Assembly: GCA_025506515.1 (NCBI GenBank)
Contig: CM046442.1
Coordinates: 111,175,991-111,239,990, forward strand
Direction of reading: 5' to 3'
Length of the DNA stretch: 64,000 bases
Source of the DNA: Flaveria trinervia
Lineage: Eukaryota; Streptophyta; Magnoliopsida; Asterales; Asteraceae
Shown here: positions 42,105-53,763 of the stretch, one piece after another
How the letters are laid out: each line of letters begins with the position of its first letter
Numbering within the stretch: the first letter of the stretch is position 1
Notes under the pieces: generated by a model
Seen by the model: only the letters and a program-made list of their open reading frames with translations
The model's database searches: none
What the model was told of the DNA's origin: nothing
Position numbers and translations under genes: made by a program

Positions 42105-42118
42105 TGGCATCTAGAGCC
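42105..42118 (+). promoter_or_regulatory. Primer-binding site (Angela-like)
   Basis: TGGCATCTAGAGCC, a variant of the initiator methionine tRNA complement, one base after the LTR. Confidence 0.7.
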
Positions 42119-43537
42119 GGTTGCATGGACACTAACTTCTTTAGATCGTTTTGTGTCTTTTCTTGGGTTATTAGAAACCCTAGAACTCAAGATTTAGCTT
42201 GGTTTCTCTTGATTCAAGTTGGTTAATCTTATATGCATTGAGATGGCTTGAATCTTGTGGTTTTAATTTTGTTAAAATTGAAAAATCCAATTTTTTTCAT
42301 GTTGCTGCTGTGCGACAGCAGTGTGTTAAAAAAAAACTTTTTTTGTTGGATTTTTAATTAATGAAGCCATGCTTGAGTTGGATGATTTCCTTTTGGGATA
42401 TGTTGTTTGGTTATGCATAATAAAGCCTTGACCATGTGGATTGATGGATTGATTGTCATGTTTTATTCATTTGGTTATGTTATAATTTTATATATGTTGT
42501 AAGTCTTGTTTTGTAATTTCTTTATTCATTTGTTTGTAATAAATAGATTAGGAGTTTTTCCTTTATTAGAAAATTGTATTAGGATACATATTTTGTAAGG
42601 ATGCTCAAGATCAAGATTTGAAGAAAAGATGGACAAAGAGGATGCTTGAAGATGTGGTTTCAAGTGGGAGTCCTTTTGCCATCCTTGTGTCATGTTCTTA
42701 GCCCTTAGGACAAGACCTTTTGACACACTTGTTTTGGCTAACAAGTGTGCTCAATTTAGTATGCTTTGTTATGCATATGTGAATGGATTGTTTATGCTTG
42801 GTTGATTGCTTATGTTGATATTGTTTTGAATATTTGAATATGATTAACAAACCGTCTATTAAAACATGCTACAACAAGAAATTGGTTCTCTAATCATTAA
42901 GCACAAATAGAATGGTTTTATAAAAGGGTTAATGATTGAAAAATAAAATGGGTTTTATTTAAAAGAACAAATTGGGTACCATATGGTTGAATGCATACAA
43001 TCATATGGTACATAGAGCTTTCCAACTAAACTAAATCCCTTTTGAAACAAGTTTAACACCATCCTTTTACACAACACTTAGGTTACTTGCAAACTCTTAG
43101 TGGGATAAAGGTCACCTAACCATTTTGAGGGAACTTGTAACTTGAGGTGAGAATACCATGTTTGTGGGAAAGGTCACCTAACCACTTATGTAGTAAACTC
43201 ACACGTGTGTGTAAGTAGGACGACTTGATTTGTGAAATATATTGAATGGATCACCTAAAATATGCTTTACAAAGGTGTTGATGGGATAAACATGCCGTTT
43301 CAAACATAAGATGTTCAAACGATCCCATACCATTAGAAGTTGCAATAGGTTGCAATTGTCATTCATGACTACCTTGTTATTTAAATAATGGGATAAAGGT
43401 CACCTAACCAATATTTAAAAATAACGTTGGATTCTAAAATTTTATTTATTAATCGTCTATGAGACATAAAAGGGTATTAATATATGAATATTATTATATC
43501 AATGAATACTAAAATGGAACTTTGTAAAATCTTGTAG
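42119..43537 (+). other. Long non-coding leader of Angela-like element
   Basis: 1.4 kb without a gene. Contains a perfect small hairpin CTGCTGT-GCG-ACAGCAG at 42305-42321. A phrase GGGATAAAGGTCACCTAACC recurs with variation at about 43101, 43170, 43248 and 43390, giving four dispersed copies of GGTCACCTAAC or similar. Confidence 0.65.
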
Positions 43538-44440
43538 ATGGCCGACAACAACAACGGTAATAACGATGTACCAACCCAAAACAACCAATCTCTTAGGGCG
43601 ATCCTTCAAAGGGATCGTCTAACACCTAACAACTTCATGGATTGGTACCGCAACTTGAGAATCGTTCTCAAGCAAGAAAAGCGGGCCTACATCCTTGATG
43701 ATCCCATCCCCGATGAAGCCAACGAGGAGGATGAAGGGGCCTATAACGATTGGGTTAAATATATGGAAGGCTCCATCCAAGTCTCTTGCCTAATGTTAGC
43801 AAGAATGACACCCGACCTCCAAAAGGAATATGAGCTCCATGAAGCTTATGACATGATCACCCAGTTGCGGGAAACATTCCAGCAACAAGCTAGGGTGGAG
43901 CGCTTCGAAATGGTTCGAGCGCTTCATGCCTGTCGGATGGAGGAATCCCAATCGGTTTCATCTTATGTTCTCAAGATGAAAAGCCACATCGACCACCTTC
44001 AAAGGCTAAATTGTCCTGTCTCAAAGGAGTTGGCCACAGATTTGATCCTTAATGGCCTAACTAAAAGGTTTAAGGCATTCGTCATGAACTACAACATGAA
44101 CGGATAGGACAAGAGCATAAATGAACTTCATTCAATGCTCAAATCGGCCGAGGAGGGAATGGCTAAAAGGATTTTACCCGTTCTCACCATCAATTAAGGT
44201 GGGAGGAAGAAAAGGTCTCAACCCCCTCCTAAGGCAATTGTTGCCAAAGGGAAGGGGCACGTTGGGGGAAAATGGAAGATGGTCGTTAGGGAAGTACCTC
44301 CGAAGCCTAAGGAGAAGAAGCAGAAGGTTGCTGCAAACGACCCATGCTTCAAGTGTGGTGAGATAGGGCATTGGATGAGAAATTGTCCAGTCTATCTCAA
44401 AGAGTTGAGAGAAAAGAGGGATGCAGGGCAAACCTCAGGT
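43538..44440 (+). pseudogene. gag: gag of Angela-like element, two in-frame stops
   Basis: The start at 43538 ('MADNNNGNN') is followed by 'NFMDWYRNLRIVLKQEKRAY' (about 43630-43690), 'ARMTPDLQKEYELHEAYDMI' and 'VLKMKSHIDHLQRLNCPVSK'. TAG at 44105 replaces the Trp usual in 'NMNGWDKS'. A second stop, TAA at 44195, lies in the basic linker. The frame then runs on through the zinc knuckle CFKCGEIGHWMRNC (about 44346-44390). Apart from the two stops the frame is unbroken for 900 bases, so this is a young pseudogene. Confidence 0.87.
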
Positions 44441-44780
44441 ACAATTTACATGATACATATTGATCTCAATATTACATCTTCTAACACATGGGTATTAGAT
44501 ACCGGATGTGGAACTCATATTTGCAATTTGTTGCAGGAGTTTAAAAGAAGTAGGGACTTCAATCAAGGGGATGTTAGCCTCTTCATGGGCAATGGAACCA
44601 AAGTCAATGTTGAAGCTCGTGGGGAGTACATCCTAAAACTTCGAAGTGGTTTGGAAGTAACTTGAAGAATGTTTTGTATGCTCCTAGTTTGACTAGGAAT
44701 ATTATTTCTGTTCCCAATTAAGACATTATGGTTATGTATTATCTTTTGTTGAAAATGATATTCATGTTTCTTTAAATGAT
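44441..44780 (+). pseudogene. pol: Protease of Angela-like element
   Basis: In frame with gag: 'WVLDTGCGTHICN' (about 44490-44528) carries the catalytic Asp-Thr-Gly. Then come 'DVSLFMGNGTKVNVEARGEY' and a frameshift at about 44660 into 'NVLYAPSLTRNIISV'. The protease would cut the polyprotein. Confidence 0.83.
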
Positions 44781-45955
44781 ATGTTCTATTTTAAAGCTAT
44801 TCCCATTAATGGTATTTATGAATTGGTTCATGAAAATACTTTAAATAGTTCGGTGTACCAAACTAACACCAAGAAACTCAAGTTGGATTTGAGTGATACC
44901 TATCTTTGGCATTGTCGTTGGTCATATAAACAAGAAATGTATACAAACACTTCAAAAGAATGGTCTTTTAAAAAAAAATGGATGTGATTCATTTGATGTA
45001 TGTGAATCTTGTTTACAAGGAAAAATGACTAAGGCACCCTTTAGTGGAACTAACGAAAGGGCAAAAGACTTATTAGGTATCATACATTCGGATGTATGTG
45101 GTCCTTTTAAGCCAATGACTAGGAATGGTGAAAGATACTTCATTACCTTTACCGACGATTATAGTCGCTATGGGTACATGTACTTATTAAGGCACAAAGA
45201 TGAAGCTTTTGAAACGTTCAAAATCTTTAAGAATGAAGTAGAAAATCAACCAACAAGTCATTAAAGTTCTCCACACCGATAGAGGAGGTGAATACCTAAG
45301 TGATGCTTTTCAAGATCATCTTAAGAGTTGTGGGATTGTCTCACAACTCACTCCACCTGGAACACCACAACATAATGGTGTGTCTGAAAGGAGGAATCAA
45401 ACCTTATTGGATACGGTCCGATTTATGATGGCTAGAAGCACATTACCTCTATCATTTTGGGGTTTTGCTTTGCTCTCCGCGGCCCGCATTTTAAATATGG
45501 CCCCAACCAAAAAGGTGGAAAGGACACCTTTTGAGATATGGCATGGAAGAGTTCCATCCCTATCATACTTAAGGATTTGGGGTGTGAGGCTTATGTTAAG
45601 ACTCCCACCCCAAACAAATGGGAAGTCCGATCCACAAGTGTATTTTGTAGGATACCCTAGAGATTCTATGGGATATTATTTCTATGATGCACTGGAACAA
45701 AAGGTGTTTGTTGCCAGAAAGGGCGAGTTCTTAGAAGCAAAGTTCCTTATGGAAGGAACTAGTAGTAGAACAGTGGATCTTGAGGAGGATCAAGAACCAC
45801 AACCCGATGCACGTTTGGTTGAAACCAGCACTCAACATGAGGATGTTGAAGATGATCAAGTGGTTGATCAATACACACAAAACGTTCGCAGAAGTGGTAG
45901 AACTAGTAATCCACCTGAAATATACGGATTTTCATGGATGGATGCTATGTGGTAG
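44781..45955 (+). pseudogene. pol: GAG-pre-integrase and integrase of Angela-like element
   Basis: 'YLWHCRLGHINKK' and 'CESCLQGKMTKAPF' give the zinc site (44905-45050), with a frameshift inside. The core acids are all present: 'IIHSDVCGPF' (about 45082-45110), 'VLHTDRGGEY' (about 45266-45295) and 'GVSERRNQTLL' (about 45378-45410). A frameshift at about 45255 separates the first from the others. The 45380-45955 part is open for 191 codons and ends in an acidic 'EDDQVVDQYTQNVRRSGRTS' tail. Confidence 0.87.
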
Positions 45956-46812
45956 ATTCAGATGAACCAACCACATACCATGATGCAATATCCAATTCGA
46001 ATTATGACAAATGGCTCGAGGCCATGAGCGTTGAGATGCAATCCATGCATGACAATCAAGTATGGGACTTGTTGTACCACCTCTAACTCCAAAGTAGTTG
46101 GTAGCAAGTGGGTTTCAAGAAGAAAACCGATATGCATGGAAACTTGGATACTTATAAGGCTAGACTTGTAGCAAAGGGTTTCACTCAAACTCAAGGGGTT
46201 GATTATGATGAAACTTTCTCACCTGTTGCGATGCTAAAGTCCATAAGGATATTGTTTGCCATAGCTGCTCATTATGATTATGAGATTCGGCAAATGGATG
46301 TCAAAACCGCTTTCCTGAATGGATATCTTGAGGAAGATGTATATGGTTCAGCCTGAAGGTTTTGTCGATCCAAAACACCCTAATAAAGTATGCAAGTTAA
46401 AGAAATCAATCTATGGATTGAAACAAGCATCAAGAAGCTGGAATCACCGTTTTGATGAGGAGATCAAGAAATTTGGCTTCATCAAAAACACTGATGAGGC
46501 TTGTGTGTATAAAAAGGCTAGTGGGAGCACAATAACCTTCCTAGTATTATATGTCGATGACATTCTACTGTTTGGGAATGACGTTCCAACAATGGAAGGT
46601 GTAAAAGCCTGGCTTGGAAGTTGCTTTTCCATTAAGGATCTTGGTGAAGCCACCTATATTTTGGGAATAAAGATCTATAGGGATAGATCAAGGCGGCTGA
46701 TTGGTTTAAATCAAAGTGCATACATTGACAAAATCTTGAAAAGGTTCAAGATGGAAAACTCTAAGAAAGGTACTATACCTATTCAGAGAGGGACAATATT
46801 GAGTACGACTTA
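45956..46812 (+). pseudogene. pol: Reverse transcriptase of Angela-like element
   Basis: 'NYDKWLEAMSVEMQSMHDNQ' (about 46000-46060), 'YKARLVAKGFTQTQGVDYDE', 'EIRQMDVKTAFLNGYLEEDV' and, after a shift near 46340, 'SIYGLKQASRSWNHRFDEEI'. The catalytic 'VLYVDDILLFGND' is intact (about 46545-46580). Another shift or stop lies near 46085. All three catalytic Asp residues are encoded. Confidence 0.87.
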
Positions 46813-47533
46813 GTGTCCAAGCTCAAAGGAGGAGCAGAATAGAATGAAGGCAATCCCATATGCATCTGCTATAGGATCCATCATGTATGTAATGATATGA
46901 ACTAGACCGAACGTGTCATGCGCTTTAAGCATGACAAGTAGATACCAGCAAAATCCTGGTAATAGTCATAGGATGGCTATCAAGAACATTCTAAAATACC
47001 AAGGAGTACTAAGGACATGTTCTTGATCTATGGGAGGTGAAGAGGAACTCGTTGTAAAGGGTTACACGGATAGAGTTTCCAAACCGATCGAGATGATTCA
47101 TGATCTAATCGGGGTACATCTTTATCTGAATGGGGAGCTGTTTCTTGGAAAAGCTCAAAGCAAGATGTCGTAGCGTTGTCCACTACAGAGTCAGAATACA
47201 TCGCCGCTTCATTGCAGCACAGGAAGCTGCATGGTTGAAGAATTCATAGCCGATCTAGGGGTAGTCCCTTCCATTCAGGATCCTCTGGAGATTCTTTGTG
47301 ATAACGAGGGTGCGATTGCACAAATCAAGGAACCCCGTGCACATCAGAAAACAAGGCACATTGAGTGGAGATTCAACTACATAAGGGATGAAGTTGAAAA
47401 GGGAAAGATATGCATTCATAAGGTTCACACTGATAAAAACATTGCGGATCCACTCACAAAGCTCCTTGAAAAGGCAAAGCATGAAGGTCATGTTTGTGCC
47501 ATGGGACTTCGATATTCTAACGACTGGATTTGA
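46813..47533 (+). pseudogene. pol: RNase H of Angela-like element
   Basis: A degenerate first half ('IPYASAIGSIMYVMI', stop, 'TRPNVSCALSM', 'ILKYQGVLRTCS') with shifts near 46905, 47025 and 47170. The second half is open: 'VEEFIADLGVVPSIQDPLEI', 'CDNEGAIAQIKEPRAHQKTR', 'KVHTDKNIADPLTK', ending 'LRYSNDWI'. It removes RNA from the RNA-DNA hybrid during copying. Confidence 0.83.
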
Positions 47534-47857
47534 TTTTATTTTTTTTATTTGGAACTTATGTTTTAACTTAATTATATAGTTATAACTTTCATTTGTTCTT
47601 CTATTTTAGCATGTTTTAAATCTGTGAGTAACTAAGTTATTCTAAACGTCCATAGTCGATCATACTTGTGGGAACAACTATGAATGTAAGACTATAATGA
47701 ACTTGGATTGGTTGATATTCATAAGGTATGAATATAGAGAAAGAGGTTGCTACCAAAGTTCATTGATATCTATGGAATATAGATATAGGACTGACCCGCT
47801 CTCAATTATTTCTGCATGGAATCCTTTTGATTAGTCATAAGAGATATTGAGTAAAGG
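47534..47857 (+). other. 3' untranslated region of Angela-like element, cut
   Basis: 324 bp, AT-rich, no gene and no polypurine tract or LTR. Ends in GTAAAGG directly before the family-T LTR. Confidence 0.6.
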
Positions 47858-47951
47858 TGTTGGACAAAAGACCAATAAGCCGATCAGAAAAACCTTTAAG
47901 CCCACAGACGTCACAACAACTGCTGAAGTCCACAACAGCTGAAGACAACAA

Positions 47952-48271
47952 CTGAAGACAAAGTCTGAAGACACAAGTGCTGAAGACAAAGTCTGAAGAC
48001 ACAAGTGCTGAAGACATAGTCTGAAGACACAAGTGCTGAAGACAAAGTGTGAAGACACAAGTGCTGAAGACAAAGTCTGAAGACAAGTGCTGAAGACAAG
48101 TCTGAAGACAAGTGCTGAAGACAGTCTAAAGACACAAGTGCTAAAGACAAAGTCTGAAGACACAAGTGCTGAAGACAAAGTCTGAAGACACAAGTGCTGA
48201 AGACAAAGTCTGAAGACACAAGTGCTGAAGACAAAGTCTGAAGACAAGTGCTAAAGACAAGTACTGAAGAC
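47952..48271 (+). repeat. Alternating minisatellite in P1 LTR
   Basis: Units CTGAAGACAAAGT and CTGAAGACAAGTG-type half-repeats, some with an extra AC. About eleven to twelve pairs, the longest array with the one at 54955-55295. Confidence 0.9.
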
Positions 48272-48286
48272 TAAGTATCAGACGTT

Positions 48287-48325
48287 GTCACAATAGCTGA
48301 AGAGGTCTTCTTCAGTAGTTGTGAC
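48287..48325 (+). other. 39-bp palindrome in P1 LTR
   Basis: The same palindrome as 16515-16553, in opposite orientation. Confidence 0.75.
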
Positions 48326-48761
48326 GGTTTTCTTTCAGTAGTTTTATATTTTTCCCTTTCAGTATTTTGTAATCAGTAGTTTAGTTTCAGTAGTTTAGCA
48401 TCAGTAGTTTTATGTTTTGTACTTAGCACTCTGATATGTTCTCAGTAGTTGTGAACATTTTAGTAGTTGTTAAGTTTTAGTTATTTTTGTAATAAATCTT
48501 CCAGATGTCACTATCCGTGATATCAGCAGTGATTGCACTCTATATAAGGAGTGTCAACCTAATTGTAATCAGTGAATGATTGAGCAAAAACATTTGATAT
48601 AATTGAAACATTCCTTTTCACATAAAATATTCTCTCGTTACAACGTATTTGCTCTTAATGCATACGAATATCAAATTCTTGCTATAATTTGTCTAATTCT
48701 TGATCTTATTCCGCTGCGTACACTCTAATCCATCAAACTTGAGATCACTGATCCTGTCAAA

Positions 48762-48773
48762 TGGTATCAGAGC
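48762..48773 (+). promoter_or_regulatory. Primer-binding site (P1)
   Basis: TGGTATCAGAGC, two bases after the LTR end. Confidence 0.92.
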
Positions 48774-48988
48774 GGGTTAATCATTGATTGATCTAATAAT
48801 GATCATTGAAACTGCTATCCAAGATCCAAGTTTGATTGAATTAGCATTTTTGCAAGAAACGGTTATAGAGATTGAATTTTCTGTGTTTTTGGCCATTCAT
48901 CCTGAGATTTATTCTTGGTTTTCATTGAGTCTGTTGTGGTTTGTGTAAAATCTTTTAAAAGCTTGAATAAACTGTATTTGGCCCTAAA

Positions 48989-51182
48989 ATGACTACTCCT
49001 TCCAATGATCCTCACAATACTGGTTCCTCAACAAAGCCTCCAATGCTGGTTAGGAGTGAGTATAACATATGGCAACGATGAATGCTCCATCACCTGTCTG
49101 TTAACAGCTGAGGTTGTTGGACATCAGTGGTACATGGTCCACACAAGCCTATGGTGAATAACCCGGAAACCAATCAAATGGTTCCGAAGAGGAGGGAGCA
49201 ATACTCAGATGAGGATAAGAAATTGTTTGAGATTGATGCAAAAGCCCATGGAATTCTGGCCATGGCACTGCCCAATGAAATCTATTCTGGGCTAATGCAT
49301 TATGAAACTGCCCATGACCTCTGGAATGCCTTGAAAGAACAATTGGAGGAACAGATGAGGTCTTGGCAAATAATAGAGAAATCCTTGCCCAACAATATGA
49401 GACATTCTCTTATAGGAAAGGTGAGACACTAACTCAACAGTTTGAGCGGTTCTCTCATTGGAGAAACCCTTTTTGACTTTCCAAATAACAATTCACAATT
49501 CAAAGGGCAACATTCTGCTGGTTCTAGTCATCGATCACACCCTCAATCTCCTGCATATTTTGTTCCCCAGGGTCAAATGCCATATCCTTATCCCTGCTAT
49601 TATATGCCACAGTCAAATCAAGTTCAAGCTCCTATAGTACCACAATCTCATGCACTACCAGAACCTCAACCATCTCCATCTCAATCACAATCTCATCACA
49701 GCTTCTTCACACCTGGAGTCGTTGACTGGTAGTAGCTTACCTGATAATGTCTGGTCACACTGAGCAATACTATGCTGGTGCTAGTCAACATGGTGGAGAA
49801 CACCCTTTTGGAAGTCTTGCTCTCATGGCCCTAGAGTCTACTGAGGGTTCCTGTTCAAATGCATCATCTTCACAGGTTACTCAGGTATCTTCAGAGGCTA
49901 AAGCCAAGTTGTCTGAATCATGCATAGCTGCCTTTGTCTTTATTAGAGAGGCAAATGTAGCATTAATAAATCAAAAACTTGAGTTTGAGAAAACCATTTC
50001 AAAAGAAAAGCTGAGTATGAGTCTGCTCTTAACAGTAAAAGTGATGAGATTTATAAGCTTAAATGCCAATTAAATGATGAAAAGGCCAAGCTAGAGGTTA
50101 TTCTGGAAGACCACAGGAGTCTTAAAGAAAAACTTGCAGTGACCGAAGTTGAGTGTGACCGCTGGGTCTCATCATGCAAGGGATTTGAAATGCTTCTTAG
50201 CAAGCAAACTGCTTCAAATGTGAAGTTTGGTATTGGTTACAACCATACTGCTCCACCAACAGACTTTACTCCTAACTCCATAGTTAAGTATGAAAGTGAA
50301 AGCAATCTCCAAACCACATTATCGTGTAAATCATTCTCCAAAGATAATCTAAGATCAGAGAATGAAACCATCAGTGTTAAGATCTTAGCAAATAAATTGA
50401 CTGATGGTCTAACTACTAAGACTCATATGAAGCTAAGTACTTCAGTTGTTGTTCCTCAATGTACCCCAAGTACTGAAAGAGACCCAACATCTGAAAAGCA
50501 TTTCAAATCAGTTGAAATACAAGGACTAACAACTGCTGAGGAATCCATCAAACGGTCTATTAGGACGGATGGAAAACAGTTGAATTACCAGTCTTCAGTT
50601 GTTACAAATCCTTTAGTACCTAATACTGATAGGAGGAAAGTACTGAGATCACACCTTCAGCAGTTTCCACTTCAGCAGTAGAGATGTCCAAGATGAAGAA
50701 GAAACCATGTGAAATATGTGGTTTGTTCAATCATCTTACAAATGATTGTTGGTACAAAAGAGGATCCAAACTCAAACATAAAGCGGAAATTAAAGAGAAA
50801 ATGGTTAAAATGAAAACTGAGTTTGAAGTCTCATTTGTACCAGAAACATCAAATCCTGTAACCCTTAAGTCCAAAAATAAATCCAAAAGGAAGGGGTTAA
50901 ACATGTAACAGCGGAGATTGCTCAACAGAAGAAGGTGCAACATAGGAACTTATCAAACTCCAATGCCAATGTGTCTGGAGAGCTGAAAGCTTTATCCCGA
51001 AATCAGACACAGCTGGTTATGATGGTTCAACATCTATTGGGAAGAGTTAACCAATTAGAGGTTCCTATGTTGAAACCACAGAAAAGGAGGTCCAAGCCAA
51101 AGGATTCCTCTTCTTCACTATCTTCTTCCTCTCAGGCTGTTGTTTCCATCAAACCTGTTAGTTTTCATCTGTTGATGAGAAC
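48989..51182 (+). pseudogene. gag: gag of P1 with internal deletion
   Basis: The start at 48989 ('MTTPSNDPHNTGSSTKPPML') has stops at 49079 and 49108. A frameshift lies at about 49345 after 'HDLWNALKEQ'. At about 49460 the sequence jumps from 'QFERFS' straight to the region after the first zinc knuckle. Roughly 620 bp present in P2 (about 56500-57128) are missing. Retained: 'AYFVPQGQMPYPYPCYYMPQ' (about 49552-49611), a coiled-coil-like 'CIAAFVFIREANVALINQKL' (about 49920-49980), a second zinc knuckle CEICGLFNHLTNDC (about 50707-50750), and 'NQTQLVMMVQHLLGRVNQLE' (about 51001-51060). Long gag with a second knuckle is a Sirevirus trait. Confidence 0.85.
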
Positions 51183-52664
51183 ATGCCAAAACCAAAAAGG
51201 TTTGGGTCTCAAAATCTAACTAATTTATTGTATTTTGCAGGGGTCGTCAGCATGCCAAAAGAGATCTGGTATGTGGACAGTGGAGGATCCATGCACATGA
51301 CTGGGAGCAGCACTCTTCTTCATGATTACTCTCAAGGAAAGAAGGGATTTGTCTCATTTGAAAATGTTGCTAAAGGTTACATCATTGGAAAGGGATTTAT
51401 GTCAAATGGAGATATTAGATTTGATGATGTCAACCATGTGGAGAATCTCAAATACAATTTGTTGAGTGTCAGTCAGATGTGTGACAAAGGACATGTTGTT
51501 CTTTTCACAAGCCAGAACTGTAGGATTCTGTCTTCCAAGGTTCTGAGCCTGATTGACAAAGTACTGGATGATAATACTCTCCTGAAGGCCAATAGGATAG
51601 GAAGAGTATATGCCTTAGATTTTTCAAAGAAAATTGAGTTAAAAGGCCATCCATGCTTGTTCTCCAAGGCCTCTCTCCAAGAATCTAAACTGTGGCATAG
51701 AAGGCTGGGTCATGTTAATCTCAAAAACATGAATCAGCTGATCCACAAGAGTTTAGGGAGAGGTCTTCCAATAAAGGAGTTCAATTGTGATGAAATCTGC
51801 ACTGCATGCTTAAAAAGGAAACAACATAAAGTTTTATTCCCACCCATAGAAGAATCAAAGTCTAATGCCTGCTTACAACTACTGCACATGGATATTTTTG
51901 GTCCTGTGAAGGTAATGAGTATGGCAAGAAGAAATACTGTCTGGTAATTGTGGATGATTACTCTAGGTATGTATGGACTTTCTTCTTGCATTCAAAGGAT
52001 GAGGCTGCTCAGTCCATTATGAACTTTGTGTTAACGTTGAGAAGCAGTATTCCTACCAGTTAAGTGTGTGAGGAGTGACAATGGTACTGAATTCAGAAAC
52101 CACACTCTTGATGAGTTTTACTTTTCAAAGGGAATCAAGAGTCAGTACAGCATCCCAAGGACTCCAGAGCAAAATAGAGTAGTGGAGAGAAAGAACAGGA
52201 CTCTTATTGAAGCTGCAAGGTCCATGTTGGCTGATTCTGGTCTGCCACTGACCTTTTGGGCTGAACCTGTCAATACAGCCTGCTATGTACAGAATAGAGC
52301 CTTAGTAAATCAGAGGTTGATGAAAACTCCTTATGAAGTTTTACATCATTTAGCCCCTTTGATTTCATTCTTTAGAGCATTTGGGTGTCCCTGTTACATT
52401 CTCAACACAAAGGATCAACTCCAAAAGTTTGATTCTAAGGTGGATGCAGGGTATTTTGTTGGGTATTCATTCACTTGCAAGGCTTACAGAGTATTCAACT
52501 GTCGGACAAAGATAGTTGAAGAAACCTTGCATGTGAAGTTCAATGAATCCCCTAAGGATACTATTCCACAAAATCTTATGGAGCTGTTTGATCTGGACAT
52601 TCTGCAATATGTTCCTTATCAACCGCCTGCTATTGGAGATCATATGAATCCATCATTTCTGTAG
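51183..52664 (+). pseudogene. pol: P1 protease, GAG-pre-integrase and integrase
   Basis: The protease signature 'IWYVDSGGSMHMTGSS' lies at about 51267-51312, with 'NLLSVSQMCDKGHVVLF' downstream. 'KLWHRRLGHVNLKNMNQLIH' and 'CTACLKRKQHK' form the zinc site. The integrase acids are in 'LLHMDIFGPV', 'CVRSDNGTEF' and 'RVVERKNRTL', all present. Frameshifts at about 51935 and 52040 interrupt the core. The frame 51183-51947 is open for 254 codons. The protein would process gag-pol and insert the cDNA. Confidence 0.88.
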
Positions 52665-53763
52665 CTAGTCATCCATCTGGTGTTACTGATGATGATGATG
52701 ATATCAGTAATCACCTTTTCAAGTTTAGTGATCAACTGCCTGATTGAGCTAGACCTGATGTTCCTGTAGCTCCAGTAGCACAATCCACAACAAATGCTAA
52801 TGAGATTTCTACAACTTCAACTTCCTTTGAATTACCATCTACTGATTGGTTTCAAGGAAAAGCTTCACCATCACCATCTGTTGCTGCTGAGCCTGGCTAC
52901 AAACACTTGCACAGATCTTATTGTGTACCAAGATCTGAAGAATCACCCTATGTCTCAAATCATTGGTGATATCAATGCTGGCGTGTCAACAAGAGTCAAT
53001 TGTCCAATTTCTTCTTCTATGCTCTCTTCATTAGTCAGCAAGAGCCAAAGAACTATCACATTGCTTTAAGGGACAATGGCTGGGTTGAAGCAATACAGCT
53101 TGAGCTTCTTCAGTTCAAAAAGCAGCAAGTATGGGAGCTTGTTCCTCTTCCCACAGGTAAGTGTGCAATAGGCACTAAATGGGTGTTTAGGAATAAAACA
53201 GATGAAAATGGATTTATTGTTAAGAACAAGGCCAGACTGGTTGTTTAGGGGTTTGCACAAGAAGAAGGTATTGATTATGATGAAACCTTTGCCCCAGTAG
53301 CCAGTCTGGAGGCAATGAGATTGTTCTTAGCCTATGCTGCACTCCACAATCTTAAAGTTTTTCAAATGGATTTTAAAAGTGCATTTTTGTATGGTAAAAT
53401 AAAAGAAGAAGTTTATCTGTGTCAACCACCAGGTTTTGAGGACAATAAACATCCTAATTGGGTGTACAAGCTGATTGATAAGGCTCTTCATGGGTTGAAA
53501 CAAGCTCCTAGAGCCTGGTATGAGACATTATCTAACTTTCTTCTGCAAAATAATTTCACTAGAGGCTCCATAGATAAAACTTGTTTATTAAGAAGGTGGA
53601 TCAGCATAAGCTACTTGTTCAAATTTATGTAGATGATATTATTTTTGCATCCTCTGATCCACAGTTGTGTGGTGCCTTTACAAAGTTGATGCAACAGAAG
53701 TTTGAAATGAGTGCCATGGAGAATTACAGTCTTTCTGGGTTTGCAAATCAAACAAAAGGCTGA
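52665..53763 (+). pseudogene. pol: P1 reverse transcriptase
   Basis: After a Ser/Thr/Asp-rich linker the RT shows 'WELVPLPTGKCAIGTKWVF' (about 53130-53190), 'VFQMDFKSAFLYGKIKEEVY' (Val to Phe after the catalytic Asp), 'KALHGLKQAPRAWYE' and 'QIYVDDIIFASSD' (about 53620-53658). Stops and shifts lie near 52662, 52745, 52905, 53246 and 53600. Confidence 0.85.

Larger units (their letters stand above)
41244..47857 (+). mobile_element. Angela/TAR-like Ty1-copia element, 3' LTR missing
   Basis: A plus-strand copia element with 5' LTR, primer-binding site, a 1.4-kb leader and a single gag-pol reading order (gag, zinc knuckle, protease, integrase, RT, RNase H). Its 3' end is cut at 47857 by the family-T array before any 3' LTR is reached. 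The lineage call rests on the short gag, the 'DGAIAQ'-like RNase H C-terminus ('CDNEGAIAQIKEPRAHQKTR') and the LTR style, and is tentative. Confidence 0.8.
47858..48759 (+). repeat. Family-T LTR, 5' LTR of P1
   Basis: 902 bp from TGTTGGACAAAAGACC to GATCCTGTCA. It contains the alternating minisatellite (47952-48271), the 39-bp palindrome (48287-48325) and TATATAA at 48541-48547. Left flank AAAGG (47853-47857); its partner is not in the window. Confidence 0.9.

Noticed and set aside
47952..48271. Regular repeats that might suggest a CRISPR array
   Set aside because: Units are contiguous and alternate two similar 13-mers, with no unique spacers. They lie inside a plant LTR.
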